Origin: Oxyruncus cristatus
Lineage: Eukaryota > Chordata > Aves > Passeriformes > Cotingidae
NCBI GenBank assembly: GCA_013399855.1
Contig: VXAY01003150.1
Coordinates: 4,368,358 to 4,432,357 of the forward strand
Direction: 5' to 3'
Length of the DNA stretch: 64,000 nucleotides
Part shown: piece by piece, positions 38,708-51,623 of the stretch
Layout of the letters: each line of letters begins with the position of its first letter
How positions within the stretch are numbered: the stretch's first letter is position 1
The notes under the pieces: generated by a model
Told to the model about the DNA's origin: nothing
Databases searched by the model: none
Seen by the model: only the letters and a program-made list of their open reading frames with translations
Position numbers and translations under genes: made by a program

Positions 38708-38859
38708 AAGGAGGGAAAAGGAAGGGCATCATGGAATGTTGGAGCAATTAAAAGCTACCAGTAGAGTTGATCTCTTTTCTTNGAGGAGGAAAAAGGAAGA
38801 AGGGCATTATGGAACGTTGGAGCAATTAAAAGCTACCAGTAGAATTGATCTCTTTTCTT
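38708..38859 (+). repeat. About 75-bp duplication across a one-base gap
   Basis: 38708-38781 and 38783-38859 are near-identical (both contain GGAGCAATTAAAAGCTACCA and GATCTCTTTTCTT) and are separated only by the N at 38782. They differ by a few substitutions (for example GGCATCATGG versus GGCATTATGG, GTAGAGTTG versus GTAGAATTG) and a small length difference near the start. The pattern fits two haplotype contig ends left side by side. A genuine diverged tandem duplication is the alternative. Frames crossing this N are unreliable. Confidence 0.85.
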
Positions 38860-41010
38860 CCTGTGACACACATCCAAGGCTTTTTGGAAAGCAAGAAAGC
38901 AGCCTCCACTAGTAACAGCTACCCATTTTTAAAGTCAGAAATTGTGCAAACTGCAGTTGCTAAAGAAAGGCCTCTTTGTATATCCTTTATTCATATCAAA
39001 AGACGCTGACCTAGGGCTTGCTAGTTATGAGGAAAAGAGAGCAACTCTGAAAAAGCCCCAGAAAGTTTGGGTTTCATCTAAACAGGCATAAGAAATATAA
39101 GCCTCAGATGATGCATCTCAATTAATCTTGAAGTAAGTGCTCAAGAAATACAGGAACAAACAGCCTTTAGCACAAGCTGATGAGAAGAAGTGGGGGAAGC
39201 AGTGGGACTCCTCACCCTGCCCCTTACCCCCCGTGCACCTCAGTCCTGCTCTGCAGCATCCCCTGCCTCTCGCAGCACAGCAGCTTCACGGTGAGCACAA
39301 ATGGCTCACAGGGACGGGTCCAGCACATCTGCTCCTGGTAGACAGGCAGGAGGGATGACATTTTTAACCAAAGACATGTGGCACTTTTCCGTGCTGCTCA
39401 ACAACATCCCTGAAACCACTACAAGGGGTGAGTACAGCCCCTGCCTGCAGAAACAGCTCTTCTGAATAAAGTTTGTTTGCTTGTAAGGGCTGCACTGCCT
39501 CCCTTCTTGCAGAGAACACCTTACTTATAGCTTCACTTTATTTCCTATTTACAGTATGAACATAATACTGAAAAGGCTACGCAAATCCAGTTCACCAGAA
39601 GAAAACAAAAAAAAAAAGAATAGAGCACAATGATAAAACTACCTTGCTCCTGAAATTAGGTATTTTGTATGGATTTGCAGCAGACTTCAGCAGGAGTTGA
39701 TGCTGGATTAGTTTTGCATTGCAGTAATCCTGGGTCACAGCAAGGATACAAGGATGTAGACAACACTCCACCTGGATTCAGGAAACAAGATTTGTATTCC
39801 CATACCCACCCAAGGCCCAGTACACGGCTCTACATTTTAGGCTTTAATATTGTTCCCTCTAAAAGTACAGACAAAATGCACTGCTTTGTAGAAACCTGGT
39901 AACAAGGTCTAACAATAAGGACAATTGCTCTGAGTTCAAGTTAACTATAATAATTGGGAAATTTGGGAAGGAAACAGGGTTGCTACCAGAGGGAAGGTTG
40001 TTAGGAGCTATGGAACAGGTCCACAGCACGTGGCAGGAGACTTTGCTGTGGGACACAAGGGGTTAACTGAAGCTGCAAAGCAGGGGGAGCAATGAGAGAA
40101 AGGACTTTCTCATGGCCGAGCCAGAGTCCCAGAGCACACAAATTATAATTGCCACTCTGAGTTCCTCCAGATCAAGTGCAGAGTTTTAACCAAATTTCCC
40201 ACAGGAGCCACTCATCACATTGCTCATTTCTGGGCACTCTGAGAGCCCGGGGTCTGGAAGGCAGGAGCCCTAAGTGCTCCCAGCTGCAGCTGGGGTCACA
40301 GCACTGCAGGCTGTCAGCAGCTGAGCTGCTACACGATCTGGCTGCTCTGAGAAGCCAGGGCAGTGTCACATGAAATTAGGCAGCCAGAAATGAGCTGGTT
40401 TTTTTTTTTTTTTGACTTAATCTGAATCTCAGCTCTTCATCTGGAGAGGAAAATGCCCACCATCCTGTCACCTGATGGACATGCTGAGGATCAATTAGCA
40501 TTTGTGAAACACTCGTCTCAAAATGATGAGTACCACAGAGAAGCCCATAAGGAAATCAATACTTCTCTAATCAGAACAAGGTGTGAATAGCATGCAATAA
40601 ATAAAGCATAGTAGGAGCCATCTCACTGAGAGGCTGAGATGAGGGCAGACAGGCCATCCTCTGGATATGTGTAGCAGTTATAGGCAGAAGAGGTAACCAG
40701 ACGGAGGCAGAAAACACACTTCAGCTCTTACAAGTATTGCTCTTTGCACCCCTGATAACGTTCATTTGTGGATTTGATATTTCCTACAAAGCCTGTGGAA
40801 CAGATGGCTGAACTGACAGCAGTCCTGTCTCATCCCAGGCAGGACCTCAAAGAATGGCACCAGCACTGCTGTGTGTCTGTCAGGGCTTAGCTACTAATAC
40901 CAAAGACTACAGAGAGCGAGACATTTCAGCTGCTTAAGAGCAGCTGACAAAGTCTGAGTTTAAAAGTAAGAAAAGGATGTGGTCAGTGAGAGCAGGGACC
41001 ACAGGTCCTG
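38860..41010. other. Non-genic, single-copy DNA
   Basis: No gene, RNA or transposon is recognised. A T15 tract lies at 40399-40413. The segment at about 40480-40615 (AGGATCAATTAGCATTTGTG, GAAATCAATACTTCTCTAAT) looks like a candidate conserved noncoding element. Confidence 0.6.
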
Positions 41011-41096
41011 GAGTAACAGGAGCAGCTTTCAGGGATGCCTGCTCTGCAATCAGGAGTAACAGGAGCAGCTTTCAGGGATGCCTGCTCTGCAATCAG
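41011..41096 (+). repeat. Perfect 43-bp tandem duplication
   Basis: Two identical 43-bp units (GAGTAACAGGAGCAGCTTTC... ending GCTCTGCAATCAG) lie head to tail at 41011-41053 and 41054-41096. A third partial unit (GAGT) follows. There is no gap character here and no difference between units, so it is either a recent duplication or a local assembly effect. Confidence 0.95.
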
Positions 41097-44000
41097 GAGT
41101 CACTCTGCAGCCAGGGGAAAGTGAGGAATGACAAACCAGGGAGGTACACGAGACTGGTGCCATGGATGCAGGGACTGAGACACAACAAAGCCACTCCAGC
41201 AGCAGCTCTTCACTGATGTTCTCTCCGCTGAACACAAGGCACAACCACATATGGGAAGTGGAAGTTCAAGCCTTATGGAAGTCATTTCCAGAGAGAACTT
41301 GTTTTCAGTCCATGAGCACATACAGAGATGCAACTTCTTATACTTGTGCTGTGCTGGCAATAACTGCATTCTGAGAAGATTTATGTGCTTCTAGCTCTAG
41401 TTTCATTGGAGAGCAATGGCCATAAACTGCAGCTTGAAGTCCAGGCTCCCGGAACCCACTGGTTTTACCAGAGTCAGAACAGGATTCCAAGCCCAAAACT
41501 ACGGACACAGCTCAGCCAGAGAGTATCGCAGCAATGTTACTTCCTTCCTCAGACGCATGCACTCCTCCAAGAGAGATGTTGGGAGCCTGCGGGTAACTTT
41601 TCTTATTTCTGATAATCTTAGGATAAAAATGGACATGTAGGAATGGAGCAGCACAGACACTCCCAGTTACCTCACTGCACAAGAATTCTCTTATTACTGT
41701 TGCTGGTTTCCATTCAGGCTCAAAAACTGCATTTCATGTTTGCTCAAAACCAGAGTAGCTGGCTAGAGCCAGGTCACGTGGTAATCATGCGAAGCAAGCC
41801 TTGATTTGCTGTACCTTTGGGCTTAGTCTCTCCTGCAACCCAAGCCTAAAAATTCACCCTCCTCAAGCCCATGTGTCTTGCGTTAGCTGGAGTGTACGTA
41901 AAAATCCATATGGATTCCACTAATTAAAAGCATATGCTACGTGGGCATGCACAAAGCTAATTATGACACAGACCACATTCCAAAGCATGAAGCTTGAGAA
42001 CAACCATCGTGGGGTCTGCTTTGAAAGTTCGTTACCTCAGAAAAGTATTTGTGGTATGGAACAGGATTAACGCGTGTGCATCCCAGGCAAACCCCGAACT
42101 GAAAAGCACAGCCACACCCGGAGCTCAACCCCTACACACGGAGTATGCTGAGTATGAAAGGAGTAACCCCAAATCGCTGTATTTTACCTCCTTCTTGGGC
42201 TCCCAGGGTAGTGTCTGAGCATTTCACAGGAATGCTCTCACGGTGTGAACAGAAAACAGCTTCCCATGTTTTACAGGTGAAGGGGGAAGACGGTTACTCA
42301 ATCTGCACTTAATCGATCAGCGTCAGCTGCTGTGCCCTTCAGAGGTCTGTGCCGTGCTTAGGGCATGTTCTTTCACTACATTAAAAGTACAGATTTCTCT
42401 GCAGGAAACTAGTGGTCTCCAGGTCCAAGGAGTCACCAGCTTCTCATCCAACTATTAGGAACACTCTGGCTCTTGAGAAGACGAACGGCTGTGCAGCCGT
42501 CGGGCTCTTACACGAGCTGGTGTTATCTTCAGGGATGCTGATTTATGAGGAGCAAAATAATTACATTTTGATTTAAACCTTGGAGTGCTTCAGGTATTGC
42601 AATTCAAGCAAAGCATTTTGGGATGTCACAGAGCTTGCACCGTAGTATAGATTTGTGTGTGTTTGAGAATCAATTATCATTAATATAACAACAACTGCCA
42701 AGTGCTGTTCCAGTGTATTTAACTTGGAAGTTCTGTTGGGGATGTTATAAAGGAACAAAACAGATCCTGTAACTGAATTACTTTCCAGCATTTCCAAGTT
42801 AGTGGCTTTTTGTTGTTGTGGCTTTTCTGAGGCTTTTTGTTTGTTTATTAGTTTGTCTTTGAAGGAGTAAAAAACACAGACCCTTGCAAAAAAAGCCAAA
42901 ACAACAAAAAAGCCAAAACCAAACAGAAATTAAAGGATGACAATACAAAACGTTAGAAAATCACATCTAAGAATGTGGCCATTATTTTCAAAGGAACTTC
43001 AGCAAATGTGATGATGAATTTTCATCATTAAAAGAGTATATTTCTTGCCCTTTAACAGTTTAAAAATCTCTGACCTGTGGCTTTGTGCAATTCCCTCAAC
43101 TCCTCAGGCAAAGGGAAGCACTATTAGTACTCCTGCAAGGACACGTTCTGGTGAAGGGTGTCTGTTGGTTGAACACTATACTGAAGCTTGCAGGACCTAC
43201 ATTCACCTCTCCAGTTTACTACAACTCCTAGAGGACAGGCTTTTAAACTCCATTTTAGATGACAGACTTAAGAATCTGAGAAGAAAGCCATATGTTTCTG
43301 GCTCAAGTGGTCGGACATGAAATACTGCAGCTTCAGCAAAAATGCAGTCAGAGCTCTGGTGGTTTCCTGTCAGCCTGTCTCTGCAGCTTCATCTCCAGTT
43401 TGCTGATTCCACAAGTAATAAGTGGTGTTTTATAAAAGTGAGCTCCACTCAACATTTGAAAGTCAATCCAGATTAGCTTTGGTGCCGGATAAATGATTTC
43501 CACCAAGTCCCATCACGATCAAAGCCGGATCCATCTCCCCATTGTCAGACTGCTACAGCACAAGACCAGTTTCCATCAGAACAGTAGTTTTACTGACACA
43601 ATTCAATTACTTTGTGCTGCTTTGATAATTTCAATTAGTCTAAAGTAAAGCAAGTGTGGCCAAAATTAAAAGGAGCACTTTGGAGACATTAATTCCAACT
43701 CGACTCTGGTAGTCAACCCTTGATTTATTCAGAAGTAACGCAGTGTCACTGGTGAGAGGCCCACAAAGCTTGGTTGTGGCTCAGTGAAATGAGCAGTGCC
43801 AACAAACACTACAAAGGGGGCTGTCACCAAAGTGGTATTTCTTACTACACAGCAGGGACCAAACTCTTCTTCCATTCACGACATAAATTCAAAGAGTGCT
43901 GTGTCTGGGATTGGTTTGTGTTCTGTTGCTCAGAGAGCAGAGCAGGGTATCTGGAGCAATTTTATTCTCTGAATTTCTCATCTACAACTACCACATATTT

Positions 44001-44212
44001 ATACATCCTGACAATGACAGCACGTGAGGAGAGGGCCAGGTCCTGCTACTTGCTATTTAACCCAATTTCATCATCATTTTAGGACATGGCATCAGGAAGC
44101 CAGAGTTAATCAGTTCCTTTGATCCTACTCCCCTTTGAATGTAAAGTATTTCCTTACACACTCTGCATCTTTGTTTTAACTAAAGACGTGTATTCCTCTG
44201 TTGGTTCTACCC
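41097..44212. other. Non-genic, single-copy DNA
   Basis: No gene is recognised. A plus-strand frame at 43045-43320 has a Leu/Arg-rich end but no known family. The segment at about 43490-43760 (TGATAATTTCAATTAGTC, GACATTAATTCCAACTCG) looks like a candidate conserved noncoding element. A/T-rich simple words recur at 42790-42930 (repeated AAAAGCCAAAAC-type units). Confidence 0.6.
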
Positions 44213-44467
44213 TGTCATGCTTTTGCTGGGATAGAGTTAACTTTCCTCCTCATAGCAGGTACTGTGCCATGTTTTGGATTTAGTGTGAGAATGTCTTTGA
44301 GATCACACTGATGTTTTAGTTGTTGCTAAGCAGAGCTTACCCTGAGTCAAGGACTTTTCATTTTCTCATGCTCTGCTGGTGAGGAAATGCACAAGGAGCT
44401 GGAGAGGAGCACAGCTGGGAGAGCTGACCTGAACTGGCCAAAGGAATATTCCATCCTACATGCCCAG

Positions 44468-44475
44468 TATATAAA
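44468..44475 (+). promoter_or_regulatory. LTR TATA box
   Basis: TATATAAA within the solo LTR, about 155 bp upstream of its ATTAAA poly(A) signal, in the expected order of U3 then R. Whether it still drives transcription cannot be told from sequence. Confidence 0.6.
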
Positions 44476-44627
44476 CTGGGAGGAGCTGGCCAGGAGCTGC
44501 TGATCACTGCCATATTGTGCATCACTTGTCTTACTTAGGTTCTATTCCTCTCTCCCTTTTGGCTATCTCCCTTTTCATTACTATTATTATTATTATTATT
44601 ATAATGTTCTTTTATTTTATTGCAGTT

Positions 44628-44633
44628 ATTAAA
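44628..44633 (+). terminator. LTR polyadenylation signal (ATTAAA)
   Basis: ATTAAA lies in the GCAGTTATTAAACTGCTCTT context, as in related avian LTRs. It is the expected transcript-end signal of the element and could act as a cryptic poly(A) site for read-through transcripts. Confidence 0.55.
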
Positions 44634-44714
44634 CTGCTCTTCTCTCAACCCATGGGGTTTTCCTTATTTTTTTCAGATTCTCCTCCCCATCTCACCACAA
44701 ACCACGTCATAACC

Positions 44715-47700
44715 TTTATTTCTGTTCATGTCAGCCCTGCAGGGAGAGAAAGCAATGAACATCTGTGAATGTGCCTCCTTGCTGCTGCTACAGTTGGTGC
44801 CAATTCCTCCCTTCCTACCACTCCACTAAGTGCCCAGCTGGCTCTGCTTCTCACAGAGCAGTTCACAAGCTGTTTCACAGGGAGGTCACAACGTGCAAGT
44901 CTAAATTTATGCAGCTTCTGTCCTGAAGGAAATTAAGGATTCCAAACTGAGAGAAGTTCTGCTTATCGCAAGGTGCTGTTCTGACAGCACAAAAAACATG
45001 CCCTAGGTGATATCCACTGCTTCAAACTGCCTCTGAAAGTTACAGGCATCTAAAAATAGCCAACTACCTAATCCTTGGATGTTAACAATCCCCATTAGAA
45101 AGTGGTTCCTGAACAATAGCTGTGCTCTAATGGTTTTTCCCTGCCTTCCACCTCCAGTAGGACTGACACAGAGTCAGCCAGCTCTCCCCTTTCATCTTGC
45201 CATGAACAGAAGTGCTGAAATTAATGCTCGTCTGTCCTATGGGCTTACAGGTAATACTGGGTTACAAACCAGGCTACCCGAGATCTAATTCCCTTTATCA
45301 CCACTACCAAACGAGAAAGCAATCAGTCTCTGAGCTTCTTAAACGCCATCTGCCCTCGATGTCAAAACACAACTGTCCTAAAGAGAACAACCACGCAGAT
45401 GTAACTAAGATCACCTTTCCCATTCAGCAACAAGGCAGGTTCTACATCACAGTTCAACCTAGAGCTCCACAGAGGCAGCTGTTAAACATGTCACAGGGTC
45501 CCTCTACCCTTCCAGTGTCTTGGTGCAGAAGAAGAGACACTCACAAGAGACAATTTAAAAGTTCAAAACTCTCGCAAGGTCAAGCGAGCCTTCCCCAGAA
45601 AGGACCTGCTGTAGCACGTGGGATTACAGAATGAGGGAGAATAAGTTTATGGCACCCCAACAGAAATAATTCTACCACTTAATGCCCAGATAGTGGTTTG
45701 ACTGGAGCAACCACCAGGTCTGTTCTCTGCCTAGAATCGCCTGCAAGCATCCCTTACAAGTGCAGGGCCTTCTGCTGGGCTGTACCTGAAGCTGTAAGAT
45801 GAAGTCCTGTATTCTGCTTGCATTGTACCCTCTCTTTGCTGCGCTATATCTCATTGCACATTCCCGGAAAATCCATTCCAGTGTGATATTCTCAGGGCCC
45901 TTTATGGCACTACAACGTTAGCTGCAAATGAAGCCATTCTTTCCTCCTCCTCCCCATCCCCAGGCAGGGTGATCCCAAGAGGACCAGTCTTCATCGCCGC
46001 CTGTCTGCAAGTCTGAGCAAAAAATAATTCACTCTAGGAACCGTAATTCCTTGGAGCCTGGAGTGAATCCTAGGAGCAAAGTCTATCGCCAGTAAATGAC
46101 ATGCCGGAAAACCCATCCCAAAAGGATTAAAAACCATTCTACAGTTTTAATCACACCTATGTATAAAAGCTACTTTTTAATTTCCTTTTTCTACATAACT
46201 GATCTTTGCATTTTTATATCCATTGCTAAGGAAGCTTCCAGTGTTTCATTTCCAAAGCTGACATCCACTGCATATCAAATTGAGTGCTGGCTGCTTTTTA
46301 GAATACACATGATTATACTTGTATTCCAGGATTTTCTTACTCTTTTATTGGCCCCCTCTAATAATATTCTCTCCATACCTGTCCTTGCACTTATCACACC
46401 AACTAAGCAAGGTCCCTGAATTATTCATGAATGACTTTCCATTATGAACCCATATGAAACAGTTGTCTAGAAATTATCAGAATACTGTAAATTAGTATTT
46501 TTATACCCAAGAGCCAAGATGCCTTGAGAGTGAAGTTACTGCATTAGTCAATTAACACTTGTGAGACAGCTTAACACAAAAATCCACTGCGTTCAACCCA
46601 CCGCAGCAACAAGCAACACCTTCATAACACACACATTTGGACTTAATTTCGTTACTACATTACCTAGACTTTAAGAAGCCTTCAATCAGATTTATAAGGC
46701 AGCTTCAGCATTCTCTCTCTCCCCATCACCAGAAAAACATGTTCCAAAGAAAGAGATAAGTTCCATATTTCAGGCAAAATAAGGGTCACATTCAGTTTCT
46801 GCAAAATCTGCACTCTAATGGTGAGAATAAGACACCTGAAGAAGCAACATCATCTATCACCAATGCAGATTAATGTTTGATATTATGCTTCCTTTGCTCT
46901 TCAGGGCACTGAGACAAATGTGCATATTTCTGTGCTCTGTAAAATTGCTGATGGACTAATTGAGCAAGTTTAATCTAAAAACAAAGGGCCACCTATGATA
47001 AATTTGAAAGCAGCAGCCCACTCTTACAGTATCTACTTCTATTTAAGAGTAAAAATACACAAGTATAGCAGATAATCAACGAGCAGAAATTTCACAATCA
47101 TTAAGGAGCCACTGGATTATTTTAAGAAAAATTATATAGCCAAAATTGTCCTACATGTGGAGTTTCTTTTCAGATTTCTTTTACAGGTGAAATCCACTTA
47201 ACCAGATCCCCTTTTCTGGAAAGTAAACTCCCAGAGAAAAATAACATGACCACTCCATCCTTTTCCCCCCAAAAAATCCCCTAACCTCTCAACAATTAAA
47301 CAAATAGAGATCTGCCAAAGGCCTATACAGAGAGGGAAAACTGAGTATGAAGATAAAGGGTGATGGAAACAGGTAATTTCTAATAGTATTGGGGGGAAAA
47401 TATTTCCTCTGCAAAGAGTATCTTCACACATCTATGCAGCCTCCCCAAAGTAAGCCAGAGGCTACCTTGTCCCACTTCTGCAGACGGGACAGAAGCAACA
47501 CTCTTTCAGAGCCCTCTGGAAATAATTGTGGCACGTGTTTGCATTCCTATTAAGCTCTAAAATAAAAGCCAAGAAGTGTAAGACACAGCCAATAAATCCC
47601 AAGGGGATCCAGTCTGCAGGAAGGGTAAGAAATGCTGTGAGGAAAGGTCTGCAACATGCATATGCTGGCAGGGAATTTATACTGCCCCTCTGGAGATCAG

Positions 47701-50700
47701 TGACAAAGGGGCTTTCACACTCACAAAAACTTTACTGTGACTACAGCTCAAGCAGACCCAGGCTGAGCTTTACAGAAAACAGGCAGGTGAAGGCATTTTC
47801 TCTTTTAAGATGCCAAAAATAAATTGTCTTCACAATTCTGAATACTAATCAATGCTTAAATCGGTTTTTATCTGATGAATTTTTTTAGAAGTGCAAGAAG
47901 AAAACCAGTGATTTTCTATGAAGTCTCTATGGCAGCGTAAGAAAAAAAAAACAGAAAAAAGAAAAGAAAAGGCGTTGAATTGTATCCTAAAAGTCCCAGC
48001 AGCAATTCCCTGACAGTAGGGGATCCTGCCAGCACTCAGGGCAGCTCCTTCACCTTCGGATACAGGGTCTGGAGCGTAAGGTCAGGCTGACACACAGAGA
48101 GCATCAGAGACCAAATCTGCAATCTGTACCTTCGAAATGACACTTTGTATACACATGATTTGTATGGATAAGGGCAGATTTGCCACACGTAGCTGAGTGC
48201 AAACGTTTTGCTTCTAGTGGGAGGGTTTTTCAGAAATAAGGGTGAGTAATGCTCAAGATGAGAAGCTGGTATTTCAACGAAATATTGATTACCCATCACA
48301 GTGTTATTTCCAACTAATGAGAAGGTCAATTCCGTTGCAGGAAAGAGGATTTGGAAGCCTGTTTTGCCTCCAAATGATACATGATGCATGATGGCAGACC
48401 AACACAGTTGTGGTGTTAGTGATCACAGAAGGGCAGATGTCGAAGTTAAAAATGAGTACGTTTCGTCTGGATTTTGAATATAGTAATGTTAGGACATCTA
48501 AACTCTACCCCAGAGTCTTGTGAAATGACCACTGTCTGTAACACTTGCCTAATGGCATTCAAAATGAGTGTTTACTTTCCACTGTCCTCCTTACATGAAC
48601 CTCTCAGGTCCTTAAGTCCTCTCAAGGATATTAATTCCTTTCAAACAAAAAATCAGCCCTATTTATTTCTTAGAATAAGTAACGTACTGTTCACACAGCA
48701 TTCATTCAAGGCGTACGTCCTCAACACATGGGCACTAAAAAAATCCAGTTCATCCAAATCACTCAGAGCTCCCAGCAGCTACAGTTAATGGAGGGATACC
48801 TGCAATTATCCACCAGCACACTTTGCCTCAGCAGACTTCTGGATAAATATGAACAAGATCCACTCAGGCTCCTATCCAGCTGGAAACCACCAACATTGAA
48901 GTCAAGCTTCAACCTTTTAATTAGCTCAGACTCATCTTTGATTCACCAGACACAGACCCCAATTTGAGGTTCATTTCCTGATGATTCACGGAACAAGCAG
49001 TTTTTCATCCAGCTGGCAGAAAAAAAAGGTTCATAGCATTTATCTCTTTAATAATTCCAATTTAAGTGTTTCTGATTCTTGGGATGGAAAACAGGTGTGG
49101 AACCTGTGTGGTTCAGAGAAGCTCAGTAACTGAAAAGTCAGAGGACACTTCAGGTCAGAAGTCTGATGTGTCAAGTACCCACCCACACAGCTCCCACGCT
49201 GCATTGCTTCCCCCTGCAGCAGAAGAAACACAGAAACTCACTGGACCAGCTTTACCACACTGTGAGCCTGCACTGATGGAGAATGGGAGCAGAACTCACT
49301 CCCAGAGAGCTGCCCCACATGTCCCAGGTGTGTGGCCAAAGTTTTAACTCTCAGACAAGTAGATAAAGCAGGAAAACCCTGTACCTGGCCAAATCCAACC
49401 CCATGCTGGCAGGGCCCGATCCCCTGGCTGTCCTGTACGTGCTTTGTGATGGCATCACCCAGTCTGCTCGACAGGATTTAGGGAGTTTGAGGATCTGTAG
49501 GCTGATCACAGGTTTGAGAAAGCACTGAGCAACACAGATGCCACTAGCAGGCAGGTCAACACGTGTTACACTCTGTATCTGGAGCCTGAATAACTTTTAC
49601 CTTTCAAAGCCCACTTCTGGCCACAGTCTGTAAAATGAAATGTGAACAGCCCAACGCCCCTGCCATGGACAGCACTGGAGCAGACCACACATGCAAGATG
49701 TGTTCCAGATCCTCTGTTTCATCACCACTTATGAACAGAATAAAGCAATAGGAATTAATTTATAAGGGAGGCATTATCAGCAGAATTTTGATAAAAACAG
49801 TATCTTTAAACTGCTCTGTGGATATGTCAACTTACATGCACATCCCTCCTGCCCTCCAGAGACACCCAAGCTGGCTTTTCCGTGATTACCAAGGATTTCA
49901 GCTAATTGCAGAACAGTTGTACAATATGAAGCAGTATCTCTACATTTCTTCTTGGCTAAACTTTTCTTCTCTGACATCACACTGGTGCAGGCATACGGGT
50001 GACGAAGCCAGGGTAGGTGTGTGGTTACGTGTCTATATCCAGCTGCATCCATGTGGGACCTGGTTTGCTTTAACCATTTCTGTTTTCAGGCATAAAAACT
50101 GCAGGAGGGAGTTGAGATGCTGAGAAGTTCAAAAAAAGCTTTTCAAGAGACAACAGCTCTAGAGCCCTGCAGTAGCTCAGGGGCCAAACAGGAGCTGGAC
50201 TGAAGGACCAGCACTTACAAATCACCCTCTTACATCTGAGGTGTCTGGATGGACATTCACAGGAACGTTTTTGTGCTCTCAAGATAATTGGCAGCCAGTG
50301 AACAATAGGAGAGGTTTCTGGCCAAACCCTAAGGCACAATATTGTCCCCATGTGTAAAGAGCACAGCGTTATTCCAACGGGAACCAGTTTTACTACTTGA
50401 AATAGTTCAAGAGTCAACCTCAATCAGTCAGCTGAAAAGCTGACAATTACCAGAGAATAACCAAGTACGTGATTCACCTGCATTTGAGGGTGTTCCTTCC
50501 CATTTCATCCTAAAAAGTGCAAACTGAACATAATGTTCCTAAAAAACCCTACTAAATCTGTAAGATTTTTGTGCAAACTGGGATCATCATACACACAGTG
50601 TAAGATATATCTCTACAAGCATTTGTGGGTGATTGAAAACAGAGAATGGGGCTAAACACAACCCCAGAGATGATGACAGGAATCTCATCCACACCTGATG

Positions 50701-51623
50701 GGTTTTCCACAAGCAGCACTGGACAGAGGTGTAAAGCAGGGGTCCATATTCGCTGGGTTGTCATCACCTGGACCCCAGCCCTGCAGGGCTGTAGGGACAC
50801 AGAGTTTGCCCCCCACCAGAACCCTCCCTCAGCTGAGTGTCACACTGAAATGATTCTGTGCACACTGTTTTAATTGGATGACTGTCTTTTTTTACACAGG
50901 GCATATTTTTATGCCAGATTGGGTTTGTTTTCCTTTGCATTCTGCATTACTATTTGATGGATTTAATCCCCTGTCCTGTTGCTCTAACAGGCAACATCCT
51001 GATTATTTTTTGTTTTCCCAAACTCTCCAGACCACCGAAGCATCTTCAGGACACTGAAAGAATTTATTCTGCTCGGGAAGCAAAGGTTAAGAGACTTCCC
51101 ATTGATCAGAAATTAATCACTAAAGGATCATCTGATTCAGCACAGCCCTGTTAGTGGCAACACTCTGAATCAAGAGCTTTCCAAAGACTAGGAGGGCAGA
51201 TGGCCTCAGAAAATTAGCCTAGGCTGATAAGTAGAGCCCTCTTAAAGACAAACCTTATTAATGGCTGCTACACAGCTGTGGCACCTCTACTTGAGAAAAA
51301 TCATGTGGGAAGCCACTGCCTTTCCACTAACTCTTCATGATAATCCCATGTATTGAATGATTTTGAGCCCACTTGAAAATACCTTACAGGGTTTGAAGTG
51401 GGTAAATGGCTCAACACAGAACATTGTATTTTCTAATAATAAAATACCACATCGTTAATCTTGATAAATTGCTTTCTTTTGTTGGACTCAAAACTCAAGT
51501 CCTGATTCTAGAAAATCTATGGTTATACAAAATAATTAGTACAGAATGCTGACATTGTGAAATAAATCCTTTGGTAACTCTTAGAAATAAATTTTCACCA
51601 GGAAGATTTTTTTGTGCCTCAGG
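44715..51623. other. Non-genic, single-copy DNA
   Basis: No gene is supported over about 7 kb. The longest frames (45212-45634 plus, 140 codons; 48036-48389 minus, 117 codons; 50070-50423 minus, 117 codons) have no recognisable domain. An A-rich tract lies at 47940-47970. The segment at about 46860-46990 (GCAGATTAATGTTTGATATT, GCTGATGGACTAATTGAGC) looks like a candidate conserved noncoding element. Confidence 0.6.

Larger units (their letters stand above)
44213..44709 (+). mobile_element. Solo LTR of an avian endogenous retrovirus
   Basis: The element begins TGTCATGCTTTTGCTGGG and ATAGAGTTAACTTTCC and ends AAACCACGTCA, the TG...CA termini of a retroviral LTR of a type common in birds. Inside are TATATAAA at 44468-44475, an (ATT)n tract at 44582-44602, the poly(A) signal ATTAAA at 44628-44633, and the AACTGCTCTTCTCTCAACCCA box. 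It is about 497 bp long. The 5-bp flanks TACCC (44208-44212) and TAACC (44710-44714) differ at one base and fit a slightly decayed target-site duplication. No internal retroviral sequence or second LTR adjoins, so it is a solo LTR from recombination. Assignment to an ERVL-like group is from memory of similar LTRs and is less certain. Confidence 0.85.

Noticed and set aside
38592..38912. Frame with an internal duplicated peptide as a repeat protein
   Set aside because: The peptide repeat is produced by the duplicated contig end on both sides of the N at 38782.
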